Assembly (NCBI GenBank): GCA_916700875.1
Contig: CAKAKS010000004.1
Location: forward strand, 17,905,444 to 17,969,443
Length of the DNA: 64,000 nucleotides
From: Sebastes aleutianus
Taxonomy: Eukaryota; Chordata; Actinopteri; Perciformes; Sebastidae
Reading direction: 5' to 3'
Below, piece by piece: positions 44,955 through 58,200 of the stretch. The translations under genes and the position numbers were made by a program. Below the pieces are notes generated by a model that saw only the letters and a program-made list of their open reading frames with translations, was not told the origin of the DNA and made no database searches. Positions within the stretch are counted from its first letter, which is position 1; each line of letters opens with the position of its first letter.

Positions 44955-47780
44955 ATGATACTTTGAGCTTTGGGGTGTTATTTCAACCAGCTCTTAACCC
45001 TTTAAAAATAGACCTCCCGCGGTCGATGTTTGCATTATCCTGTTTAAATCGATCTAAAATAAAAAAAAACTTTATCAAAATGAGCATATCTCAGAAACAA
45101 AAAAATGTGCAAATAACTTATTGAGTGTTTATTAATATTTTGTTCATGTTTCTACATTTGGAAATCTTTTGGATCAATATGTTTTGTATACTTATTTAGT
45201 AACAATTCATGAAAAAACATGTCAGATTTTTGTATTTTTTTTAATATTTATGGCACTATTTAATACTTTTGTCAATTATGTTTTTTTGACTTATATAACC
45301 TTTTAGCTTACAGATTTTTAGGGATATGAAGAATTTGAAGATACTCCATAAAAAATGTCATCAAAAATACTTATGTGGTGGACCATGTCTAATGCAGAGT
45401 TCAAAGAGTTAAACAATAAAAACAGAAAAGACTCCTTGTAGACAACCATGGCAGTGATTGATAATTACTGTAATTTCCTCTTGAGATAGACGTCAATGGG
45501 AAAATCCCTAAATGTTAAAATATTTATGGGAACAGCTGTTCCCACAGTCAATTTACTAAAAAAACAGATTAAGCCATTTTGTCATAGACTGATCAGGGAT
45601 CTCTGCACAGCTCAAAATTATGGTTAAATAGGCAAAACGCTGATTTTCCATCTGTTTTTCTTTGATTTTCCTCTAATTAACAAGAATTTAGAAGGCCTGT
45701 GTATTTGTTAACTTTATTATTAATTTGACTCCTACTAGAGCTTATTTCAGGAAATTGAAGATATACTGGACTGCTTCTGTGTCTATAACCACCACCTCTG
45801 GTTCACTCACTGAAGCATCATGTGATTGACTGACCCACATCTGTTGCTCACACTGTGTTGCTCACACTGAGGCATAGTTCACGCTGAGCAGAGCAGGAAT
45901 CCATCAGATCTGGGTTAGCTGTGTAATGCTACCACAAAGCATAAATCTGCACACATCTGCACGTAGAGTACATGCATGGATACACACCGCACAGAGCCAT
46001 GAGTAACCACATCTCTAGCAGGCACTAGAGTCCATTAACTCCCCACTGCTGCAGGGGAACTGGTGGCAGGTGAGTGGGTCAGTAATGGCTGAAGTGAGGG
46101 GGATAAAAGAAGATCCATTTAATATGATGAGTCAGGACATTGGGTTTGGTTTTTAGAGAAAACCCAGAGGAAAACGATGACTTTCTGGGTCATATCTCTA
46201 TATTTAGATTGTGGACTATATTAGGATGTGGATATAGAAAGGAGGACATTCTAACGGTTAGGATTATATCAGTAAATGGGGAATTCAACAGAAAAAGATA
46301 AAGTGTCAGAGGGAGATTTGGAGTTACACAGGCATCTGAAAGAGGGGAGTTTAGTGCCTGTGCCATGTCTCAACCTGGAGTCACTTACTGGCACTGCCAT
46401 GTGCCAAACACCCCCAACCCCCCCGCATGCTCACAACACACACAAACACAATCTAACTGCAAAGGCCACAGGTTATAAATAGCAAACAAACAGGACACAG
46501 TGGACTCCCTGTGTAAGTAGTCCTCACTGGTTTGTTTATCATTTTTAGCGCGATAGCTAAGATATCTCTTGATGATTAATGGTCGACTGTGGGTTTTCTT
46601 GGCAATTTCCTCGTTGTTTTTGTTGGCATGTTGCCGTGTGATGTATGATTTTGCCTGTTTGTGGAAGACAAATACGTGTCGAGTTGTTAGATTATTTGGT
46701 TGTGGATGGGAACCCAGAAGGTCTATGTAAGTGTGGCAACTTTGGGTGTGATTTACCAGGTTTGGTTGCTATTTTGTGTCAGAGATTTTTGTCTAAAATC
46801 TGTTAAGAGGCCTCAGTAAACAGAAAATTGGTGTTTATCTCCTAACATATTGTTTCCCCCCCCCATGCTCTGTTATAGAGGTGCAGATTTTATGGTTTGG
46901 TTCCAACAAGTTGTTTATGTGTGGGAGTAGTAACTGTAGTAGCTGTCTTGTTAAGTATGATGCAGTATCAATTATTATTAAATTATTATATTGGGGTCCT
47001 GTGAGGTCGAGATTTGAATACAACTCAACATGTTTGCCTTTTTTTGCTTTAAGGGAAATATAGTTTTGCAAGCCAAAACATACAGAGATTAACTGTCAAA
47101 CTCTGTAGCTTTAACATGTGAGAAGAAACAGATCTTCAACTTTGTTCTTCTTTATACAGACCGCAGAGCCTGAAAACCAGAGCCTGCTCTGCTTGTATAG
47201 GCGTTGAAAGAAAACTTGTGACATGCTGTGTTTAAGTCCCACCCACATCAAAGAATATAGCAGTGGGAAAGTCTTATCCTCTAATTAACAAACAATTATA
47301 AAAAACCTGCTCCTCGTGTGTCACCTCACATCAGTGGATTGTGCACAATATCACTGAATAAGAGGGTAGAACCTAGAACCTAATATTATAAAGGTCATTA
47401 TTAACTGACATGGAGAAGCCAAAGGCAAGCTTCATGGGACACATGAGGACGATGGCAGCTAAAGGCTATATTTGGTTTAGAAAAGATGTTGTCCACTGTG
47501 GCTGTAATGTAACTGCAGTGTTTCCAGTGTTACACCACATCAAATTCTGTTGTCAAATTTAACACTTTAAAAGTTTCTTTAAATATTTACTTTTTATTTA
47601 CTTTTCGAAATATTTATCAATCACTTTTCTAAATTCACATGAACCACTCTTCACATCAGCAAGAGTGGTGAAGAATACTAGGGGAAAATTTCCTCCTCAG
47701 TTACCATATGAGCGATTTCTGACAAGCAATGAGGTAGCATTTAAGAGGCTATTTTTTTTTTTTTTAAATGAAGTCTGGCA
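44955..47780. other. intergenic stretch: nothing firm
   Basis: AT-rich in 45000-45700. No repeat or gene could be supported. A C-rich run is at 46856-46864. Confidence 0.35.
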
Positions 47781-47789
47781 ACGTGCTCA

Positions 47790-48150
47790 CTCCACATAAA
47801 ACGTACCACGGCTCGTCACTACCAGCAAACTTCATGGACGGTAGCGTGTCGTTACCAAGCCTGTTTGTAACGTTATCATCACTTCACTTGTTCAACTGAC
47901 TGGCAGTTTAGATAACAGACACTCGACTGTCCTGCTAAACCACAGACACTTGCCTCGCTCATGGACTCACGGCGGTGTGCCGCTGCAGAGTGAATATTGA
48001 CCTTTTCAAACTTGACAACATAACCGTCTAAATGGGCCCCTTTGTATTTCCTGTTGCAACGTTTGTTAATGCAGTCGCTGACAGGAAGTAAACTGGGACC
48101 AAAGCTGTTGCCCTAACAACAGAATGGCAATATAAAGGTCTATAGGGGAA
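47790..48150. repeat. dispersed teleost repeat
   Basis: CTTGACAACATAACCGTCTA, CTTTGTATTTCCTGTTGCAA and CTGACAGGAAGTAAACTGGG in this order match a frequent fish intron repeat (from memory). The left border is uncertain. Confidence 0.5.
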
Positions 48151-49128
48151 ACGCTGGAGTGGGTATTTGGTGTTATTTCTGGCATTGAAAAAGTATATAT
48201 TTTTTGGCCTGGTGGGGATTCCCGTTGGTACAATATGTTGTACAGTTATAGGGGAAATGCTGCACTGTGAATAGGTTGACACAGACTAATGATTGCAGCT
48301 TACTATCATTTGGAAGATGGGTAGCCACCAACATTTTGGTAACTGTATCAGTCATGTGATCCTTATCATATTTGTCTCCGTTGCCTCTTTCTACATCAGT
48401 GTATCCTGCAGAAATGTTATTCACGTTGGAGCTCAGAGTCAAATCTGCTGCTTTTAGTAGTCTGATATTTCTTTGTATCTACCTCTAGATCAAGACTCGG
48501 TATGTTGGCAGCAGTTCTTATTATATTCTGAGCCAACTAGGTGCAGAGTTCAGGGGAGATTTTGAGCGGATGACTTTGGTGACAATGATGTGTTGGTGCA
48601 GGTCACCCTCTCTGTCTTTCAGTATTGCAGAGAAATTGGAAATCTGGGTCTAAAACTTGAGAATATCTTCTGATAACTTTTTCATCAGACCTGTTCAGTC
48701 TTGTTTTTGAGAGGCTAAGCTTCATAACTTCAACATTAGGTCATGTTTTTTTTTTTTTTTTTTAAATGCTTCAGGGTCTTTATAGCGATATATCCAAATT
48801 TCAAAAGTAAAACATGAATCACATTTTCTCTCTTAAAGCCTCTGGGTTGAGGGATAATCACCCGCATATTATGTAATTTTGGTGGGCTTGTATTAGCTTA
48901 GCTGTCCTCCTCCCTGCATCTCTATTTCAGTGCAGTTGATTACATTGTTGGGTATTGCCACCCTGTTTAATGCCGTCGCCCCCTCCCTCCCCTTTTACAA
49001 ATTCACCCCCTCAGGGTCTGGAAGGGAGGCATCCTGCCCGTCACACATGGCTATGCTCAGTCGCAGTTTGTTGGACTTTATCTCTCCAAGCCAACATGTC
49101 TTAACAGAACATAACTTTCTTTCCACAG

Positions 49129-49189
49129 AGGCGGCCACATAGAGGACCCTCACATAGGACAGCAGCTATAAACTCACACAGGCAGAGCC
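49129..49189 (+). other. dnajb6: dnajb6 5'UTR part of the first coding exon
   Basis: The tract CTTTCTTTCCACAG ends at 49128, a strong acceptor 61 bases before the ATG. The leader therefore continues in an upstream non-coding exon, as in human DNAJB6. Confidence 0.7.
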
Positions 49190-49254
49190 ATGCTGGAATA
49201 CTACCAGACGTTAGGAGTCCAGAAACATGCAGCGCAAGAGGACATCAAAAAAGC
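49190..49254 (+). CDS. dnajb6: dnajb6 coding exon 1 (residues 1-21)
   Basis: Encodes MLEYYQTLGVQKHAAQEDIK then K, J-domain helix I and the start of helix II. Donor GTAAGT at 49255. Alanine 22 is split GC|T. Confidence 0.95.
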
Positions 49255-52200
49255 GTAAGTGCCCCTGAGTGTTTTCTGCTCTGTTTTCCCCCCGGTGCTG
49301 TTGTTAAATGTCGCCCACTCGGAGGGGTGTAATAGGTTAATTATATCCCCCCTCTAGCTGTATAAACTGACACAAGGAGAGAGAGAGCAGAGAGGCTGCA
49401 ATACAGAAAGTTTCCACTCTTCTTCCTGTAACCTTGCCGCTGTCAAATACCTTCCCCCTACGCTCACCCACCTCTCGCGGTCGCCCACTGAACAGTTCCA
49501 GTTAATTACACACTACAAAGGTTTATCACTAACACCTTTTTGTTTCGACAAGTGAAGAGTTTCCTTTAAGTTGAATTTAAATGTTACATAAGCCTGTTTT
49601 GAAATCAGGCTCTAGAGGAAATCAACAGTTATTTTAGGTAATGCAGTAAAATCATGTGAGAGAGGATGAAACCATTGAACTTAACTGATTTATTGCTGAT
49701 CAAATCAATCAGTGTGGTCAATTTGCCAAGCGTAGAAAGATAGCAAATGCTGAGCGCCTGCTATCTCTATGCTCTCAGTTGTTGGCTGCCAAAGTCAAAT
49801 GTTATCTCGACTGACACCAATCAATAAGTCATATCTTTAGCCTATGACCCCAGCTCCCTCTTCTTGATCTCCGATTGAATTATTTGCCATGCTAGCAGTT
49901 TCTTTTCTAGGGACGGCAATGTCAGTCCACCACTTTAATCCACACTGAATATATCCACAACTATTGGATTGACTCTCATGAAATTTGGTACAGACATTCA
50001 TGGTGCCCAGAGGACAAATCCTAATGAAATTGGTAACCCTTTGACTTTTCCTGTAGCGCCACCAGCAGGTTGACTTCAGTTTTTTTGAATGAAATGTCTC
50101 GACAACGATTGGATGGATTGTCATGAAATTTGGTACAGACATTCATGTCCACCTTGGGATGAATCGTAATAACTTTGGTGATCCCTTAACTTTTCTAGCA
50201 CATCTCCCTGTCATTGAGCTCAAAGCGCCGATGTGTCTAGTGCCCCGTTCATGTCATATTGGAGTTACCGTAATTACAAGTTTCCAACTTGGGAATAGTG
50301 TTCACGTCAACTTCCAAGTAGGGCTGGGCAATATGACGACATGTTGTATATCGTCGAGATATGGAATGACCTGTATCGTGATAGAAGATTTTGGCCATAT
50401 CGCCTAGCCCTACATCCAGGTCGGTATTACAAATGAGAAACATTTTTGATAGCTTCAATATATCCGACTTGGCACTTACTAATATGGAAGGGCCTGAAAA
50501 AGAAACTAGGCTTGTGCCCATTAGCGATGGGACCGTATATTGACAGTTAAAGGGATGATCGACAATTGTTTTTTCTTATGTCGATATTAAGGCGATTTTA
50601 ATTAATGCCCTACTCTACACTTAGATGTTTCTGGTGGAGCGGCATGTCCACCTGCTGAGCCTTGTTAATCAGCACTTGGACAATTTGAAAATAGAAACGA
50701 TCGCCCAACCCTAAAACAAACAAGTATTGACGCCTCATATCAGCCAAATCGTTAAATGTAATCAAACCCAAATTAAATGGATATGGGGGTTGTCATTGCA
50801 CAGTTTTTTAATCCTCACATGACCAACTCTATAATCATATAGCCGACTTATTACGTGAAAGCTAGTTGATGTTACCATGGGAGTCTTTCCCAGAGCTAGT
50901 ATGGCTGTAGATGCTTAGTCTTGATTGTTGATTGAATGTGATGGGTGTAAAATTAAAGAGAGCTAGAGTTAATACTGTCCTCAGAGACTTTTGAGCTGAA
51001 CATGGAGTATTCAGAGCAAGATAATGGCTGCGGTTGCTTTTACTAGTCAACATACATGCTTCTGACTACAAAAACTGACACCACATTGTTCAGCTTAGTC
51101 TGCCCGGTTGACCAGGCTTTAGACAGCCAGATAATGTCACAGATTACAACAAAGACGTGGACGACAAAGACTATTCACCATAGACCCATAAGGGAGTCAA
51201 TCCCTGGATTGTGTGCAGCCTTTTTTGCTGGCTGACTCTCAGTCCGTAGAGTCTTGTCCACATCATCTGTGTGTCCCCTCGCTGCCGGTGCTGCTGTTGG
51301 GCTTAGAAACAAACAGCTGATGCAGCGTAAGCGGCTGTGCGAGCCTCCGCTGCACGTCAGCGGAGTTCAGGCTGTCTTTGTTATTTCTGCTTGGATGTGG
51401 GGGAAGGACAGTGTGTGCATGTATGTATGTATGTATTTGTGTGTGCATAAAGGGGTGTCTGTGTGTTTTGGTGTAGGCATGGTTGCCACCCTAAAAAAAG
51501 ACTTGAATGTGGATATGTGTTTCTGACGGGGATGTCCGTAATACATACATACACATTTTCCACCTCCCATTTAAGAACTGAATGTCTGCCCTTAGAATAT
51601 CTACAGTATATGACATACATTGTGCGTTTGTTTCCGTTTTGATGTCTGTTTTTTAACTGTATGGCATTTGTGTCTCAGTTACAGAAAATTGGCATTGAAG
51701 TGGCATCCAGACAAGAACCCAGACAACAAGGAGGAGGCAGAGAAAAGGTTCAAAGAGATCTCAGAGGCATATGAAGTGCTCTCAGATGGTAAGCTTTTAT
51801 TCTGTAGAGGGAGAAAATATATCATATAGCCATATTAAGTGGTGATTATATGAATGTGATGACTGGTGTTTCTCTGTTGTCATAATTAGCACCTCTAATT
51901 TAAGAGTTGACATTTCTGCTGTTGGAGAAAAGTAAGATTGGACTTCCATGTCTGGTTAGTAGGGCAGGGTGTTGGTTTAAAATGTTGCTGCTATTATCAG
52001 TACGGTGACTTAAGGTTTTGGAACGGATACTAAAATTATCAATCATGTTTTCCTACAAGAACACATGCAGCCTTTTAAGAACTTTGCTTGAAAAAATTTA
52101 AAATTTAGGGATGCACCGAGCCAGATCTTTTAGTCCCTTTACCGATACCAGGGCATTGGGTATCGGCCAATACCGAGTACCGATCCAATACCACCAGTGT

Positions 52201-55200
52201 TTAATTAATAAGCTGTATGCCTCACTGTATGGAGTGACTGGGATCATTATTTTATGTGTAAGGCAACAACAGGTTTGACTTAAACATTACTTTCCTAACT
52301 TTGTAAAACAAAATATAATAAATAAATATATAGATATACATTTATTGAATTATCTATTATTAAAATATTAAATCGTGCACCAGCAACTTGGTAAAAAATC
52401 TTCAAAATGATCAGGAATTACAATTCAAGTGTAAACTTTTTTTATTTAAATTCCAGTATACAATGTATGTAGTATATACATATAAAACTGAATTGAATAG
52501 ATCGGCCCCATTGTCACCAATTCAGCTATTTGAATCAGCATCAACCCGATATATCAGTATCAGTTCATCCCTACTAAAGTTGTCAAAATGATGATTTTAA
52601 ATCAAGGATTCTGATCTGATTATATAATATGTTAACAAAACTGTTAATTTGACCAGGCATCTGATTCCATCTTTCAGTACATTACAGTTTTTGATATTTT
52701 GTGCTATGGACAAATTTAGGTTGGTCACAAAAAAGTATAATAATGTATAAAACGTATCATGGATCAAATGTGGAAAGCAGATAAATGATTTCTTTAGTCA
52801 TGTTTCTGTTTCTTCCATGGAAGTAGTTACCAGAATAACGCTGTAAATGTGAGAATGTCTGGAATTCAGATGTAGGTTTGAGAAAACAATAGAAGTCTGT
52901 AACGTTTTCATTGTATTATCCAGTCACAAGAAGCAGGTATTGTTGCAGTGCACAACGTCAGGATTGTTTTATGCTGGAGTGAGTGGGTCTTGTGCAGAAT
53001 TCTTGCGTGGTGGGTTTAGTTTTGCTTTCCATATGTCATTTGATGTCATACACTGTTATCAGTTTGGCCTGTAAAAGTGTTCAGACACTAATAGTTATGC
53101 CTTTCTTTGACTGTTGAACAGCCACTAAATACATCACAGCACATAAGTGCACATGCAGATGGTCAAATTGATTAACTAAATGCATAAATCGCAGCTGGAT
53201 GTGATCTTGAAATGTTTACACATTTTTGATTACTGTGATTAGTCAGAGTATAAAGTAAAAATTGAAAGGGGCAATTCATTTGATGCTATCACATACGTTA
53301 GTGACCCTAACTAAGGTTTAAAATACAACAGGGTGTGAATTTCCTCTTTCTGTTGGTCTGTTTTATCTGTCTTATCCAAAGTCCTCTTTTTCCCGCAACA
53401 GAAAACAAGAGGAATACTTATGACAGATACGGCAAAGACGGCCTTTCAGCAGGAGGAGGAGGAGGTAAGGAGACCACTTTCAAAATGAGTGCATTTCATT
53501 TCATTACAGCTCGGTATTGCGTTTGGTATTTTTTATGACTTGTAATAACAGCGGCATTTATAATCCTGCCTCTGATAAATGAATTGTGTAGTTTATTAGC
53601 TTTTATTGTTGTTTTATGTTTTACAGGAGGCCATTACGATCACTTTGGCGGCAGCGGCTTCACATTCCGTAATCCCGATGACGTTTTCAGGGAATTCTTT
53701 GGCGGCAGAGATCCATTTGCAGATTTTTTTGGTAAGTTCGTTTCGATCCTGGCGTGGCATTGATGGGATTTCATGTTTTAAAAGAGCAGGAAGAAAGAGG
53801 GACTGAAGAGAGTCATAAGAGTGCAGAGTAGACAATGTCTATTATTAGCTGCATCATTTTATCTGGTCAAGAATATACACAGATGACCTGAGACGGGAGA
53901 AAAGGAGAACATCCTGTGTGTCCCAGTTGTTTATCATGTAAAAGATCGATATTTCTATTTCCTAATTAGTTTGCCTGTTAGCTAGCAGCCCCTGCTGTGT
54001 AGAATCTGGAAGATGGAGCATAGAAAACTTTCTGTAAAGCCTCGTGCTAATCTCCCCGCAGCACTGCAGTTTGCATCTCCAACACTCTGAGCACTGTTTC
54101 AGCCTCGGGAAGTCATCTGCCACTAAATGTCACATGTTGGAGAACACTGAGTATCTCTGCTGGATGTTGACCTCAACTTCATTACATAGCCTTCATCTAT
54201 TAACCAGGGTTTAGAGCTCTTAATTTACTCTTTCAGTTAGTGAAACATCAACTATGAAAAGAACAAAAACAATGATGATATAAAAAGATTAAACACATTA
54301 ATGCTTCTACACATACTGCATACATACTACACACATAAAGTAGTTGGAGATTACATGTAGATTTAACACAGTTTAGCCATTTCACCTGTATTTTTTTCTT
54401 CTTATTTGTGCTGAAACAATCAATTAGTACATTGCAACTATTTTGATGAAATGGATTAATGGTCTAATTTATTTTTTTCTAGCAAAATGGCAGAGCACTC
54501 ATCAGCTTCAGCTTCTCAGTTGAGAGGATTTAGTGCTTTTCACATGTAATAAACTGATTTATATTGGGTTTTAGACTTGATACTTGTTACTTAGATAAAG
54601 CGTTACCTTGGGCTTTGGGAAATTTAGGTGTTTTTTTCCGTCTTTTTATAGATTAAACGATTAATAGGCTAATCGAGACAATAATAGGGAGATTAATTTA
54701 TTGTAAAAAAGAACCGTTAGTGGCAGTCCCAGCTTTGTTTGTATGATTTTTGATATATGTTGTTGTTATTTCTATCCATTTTGACAGTTGTAGACGTGTT
54801 TTTGAAGCCACTTCTTAGTAGGGATGCAAAATTGAACCTTAAGAAAAACAACCTGTGTGATTATTAAACCATTGCACCGCTATTAAATTACAAGCCTGCT
54901 AATTATTGAATGAGGTGCCAGAGACATAGAAGAGGCAATAATCTGAACATAGGCCTACTTGACATTAAGTAGCCTGCCTTATTTCATGTATATAATCAGT
55001 GTTATGGCATCATATAATATAGAAATATCATTAATGAATATCTTAGTGATTAGTTTCATATCTTAACAGACATTTCTCATCTCTTGTAAACCCTTGTAAA
55101 CTATTATACTGCTGACTGAGGTAATATACTGTTGACTAGTGTCCATTCATTTGTTCTAATGACAGCTTCTTGTAGTGCCTGATAGTTGATTGTATCAGTG

Positions 55201-58200
55201 GTTGTGTCATGTGTAGTATAGTTATTGGGGTTTAGCGCCTTTCCTGGGTTGTCTGGGTTCAGCAAAAGGCTGATTGGAAGGCATGTGTAGTTCACCCCAT
55301 GTAGCTCTAAATATGGAGTTCAGACGCAGGCGGAGGATGGATTTGAGCGTCTACATCACTCAACTGGAATGCTTTCAAAAATAGCTTCCGTATTAAAACA
55401 AAAGCAGATGTAATAACGCCAAGTGTGTGTGCGCCGCGTGTCTCCATGTGTCAGAGCACATGTAAAACGATGCGAGCGTGGGTGTAAAACAAGTTATTGA
55501 AAAAACTGTAATCTAATATCCAAGTTATTAGAGATGATTCTTAAAGGGAGGGAGGGGGTGGTACTGAATTAGAGCTTGTAGGGAAATCCAAGTCAGATTG
55601 TTTTTTATAAACTGACCTTTATTAATGTTGTATTTATTAACATGAATGAGATAAAGTGGTGGAGGACACCTGCTGTCTACTCTCAGTGCAGATAACATCA
55701 TGATTTAGCCTTTTTAAGTGTTGTTTACTGAAGAGAGTAAAGTTCAAGTTCTATTTTGACTGGGGACAACCTTTATTATGCTTAATTGAGATGCAACAGG
55801 ATATGTCCAGACGTCCGTCTTGTCAAGTTTATTTCAACTCTATATTTAGTGTTCTTCCTCGGATAGATCTATATAAAGAAAGAGACATTTTTGGTTTCCT
55901 CAAGATGACAGACACAAAAAAAGAGGGTTCAGATGTGTTTTTTAAAATCCCATCCAGCCTCCAGTCCTGACTGTCCAGCAGCTTGTGAGCAGCAGCTGGT
56001 CTTGTGGATCTGTCAGTCACCCACCTCAGAGCGGCCAGCAGACTGAGGGGTGGGGGTGTAGGGGTGTGTGTGTGTGTATGCGCGCGCTGTAAAGACAAAT
56101 GTAGATTCACACGATGATGAGGGCTCAGTTGTCTGCCAAGAACAGCACACACTCATTCTCAAATTAATATATGAAGGAAGTAGACAAGGAAGAGATGTCA
56201 ACAGACTGTTTTTACACACATACATACTGCAGAAATATATAAAAATAAATTGCAAAAAAAATACCCCCTGGGTAATTTTGTATGTTGGACATACTGAAGA
56301 AATATATATAAGAAAATATGCAAAAAAATATCTCCCTGGGTAGCTCCTATAATCAGACTTTGTACATTATGGCGCATATTTTGAAAACCCATTGACACTG
56401 TCACTTCAATTTATCCTCTGCTATTACATCCTGTGCCATGTTGTATAGGTGTGGCAAATTCCTCACTGATTTAATCTCAGCCTTTTATGCCTGACAGGTC
56501 TTTTGTAGTTCTATCAGAGTGCATGAGTGTGAGAGCGAGAAGGCCTTGACTTTTCTCCCAGCTATCTCTTTGTGCACACTAATCATGCACGCAAGCATTA
56601 CACCAGAATTCCTGTGTTTAAGCAGCATTTCTTTATACTCCTCTCTCTTTCTTCCACCGATGTCTGCCGTCTTACCGACAGCTTTGTAAGGGCTGAGCTG
56701 TCTCCTCTAATGGCTTCTTCAAGGTAAATGGACAGTAGTACACTTACAACAGTGGTCAGGAGATACTTTTATTTAAAGCTTTCTCTCCGAGGGAACAAGC
56801 ACAGCTTTCTTGTCGCTGCCTCGGTACATTCAAGGTTGAAGGAGGCGTCTCTTCTTTCAGAGAATGGTGCCAGTGATCCAGCCTTATCCTGCTGGGGCGA
56901 CCCAGATTGGCAGCGTGCAATTAGTAGCGTGTCCACAGGGTTTTAGGAGGAGAATTAGTGGTGGGCACTTTGACAGTTTAGGGTTAAGATTGTTCCAGGA
57001 ATTACAAACTGATGCTCTTACATCCCATACAGCTTTTTTATTATCAGGTACTTAAATCTTTTGGAATCTATAAACTCTGCTCTAATCAATATGTTTATAT
57101 TAATAAATGACCTTGTTCAGACTGCCAGCTCAAATTTAGTTTTTTGGAATATCCAGATTGCATCCAGATTGATTTAAGAAAGTCTGGACAGCCGAAAACC
57201 ACATGAATCTTTTGCAAGTCGGATCCAAACCACATTTGGAGGTGGTTTAAAATGTGATTCCAATGGGACGCTCAAAACGGATTTCAGTGTGGAAGTGCTA
57301 AACAGAGTCCATGCTGCTCCTAGCAGAGCTCTATGGAGGACGACATAGAGGAGGACAACAGCCCGTTGACAGACGCCGAAATAAATTGTTATTATTGGCA
57401 TTTTTACTTTCTGTTGCTTCTCCCCTCGCCATGTATACCGGCTGTATACCAACCACCGGACAAACTCAGCGACAGAGGAGTTCTGTAATCTGTACGATGT
57501 TTCCCTCCACAGCTGATGACCCCTTTGACGATTTCTTCGGGGGTAGTCGCAGTCGCCAGAGGGGCGCAAGCCGAGGTAGGATGGGGGGATCGCTCTTTGG
57601 TTTTGGGAGCTTCCCAGCGTTTGGGCACAGCCTCCAAGGGTTCGACTCAGGTACGTAACATCCCAACAAATAACTCCACATTGTACTGGATTCATCATGG
57701 AGTGTACTGAGGTTTTCTTGAATGTGTGCTCTTTTGCAGGTTTTAACTCATTTGGAGACGTGGGTGGAGGAGGATTCACCTCCTTCTCTTCTTCATCTTT
57801 TGGCGGCAGCGGCGGCGGTGGGGGAGGAGGCTTCGGCGGCGGCGGCGGCGGAGGAGGAGGAGGAGGAGGAATGGGTAACTTCAGATCTGTGTCGACCTCC
57901 ACCAAGTTCATCGGCGGCAGAAAAATTACTACAAAACGGTACTTAAATGTCCAGCATTTTAAAGGAATAGTTCAGTTTTTGGAACATCGATTTTATCTCG
58001 GCAAGAACGGAAAATGCGTGTCAAACTATTTCTATAAGACCTCTTAACCAGCCTGACTTCCTGTTCTCTGATGTCTGCTTTTTGTGTTTGTTCCAGGATC
58101 ATCGAGAACGGCCAGGAGCGGGTGGAAGTGGAGGAGGACGGTCAGTTAAAATCCCTAACAGTTAATGGTAAGGAGCAGCTCCTAAGACTGGATAACAAGT

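Noticed and set aside
50123..50407. 94-codon open frame in dnajb6 coding intron 1
   Set aside because: Composed of a dispersed repeat and a miniature element. No domain.
57174..57911. 245-codon proline-rich open frame on the minus strand
   Set aside because: It is the antisense of dnajb6 exons 5-6 and the intron between. The polyproline is the mirror of the polyglycine codons and no domain is seen.
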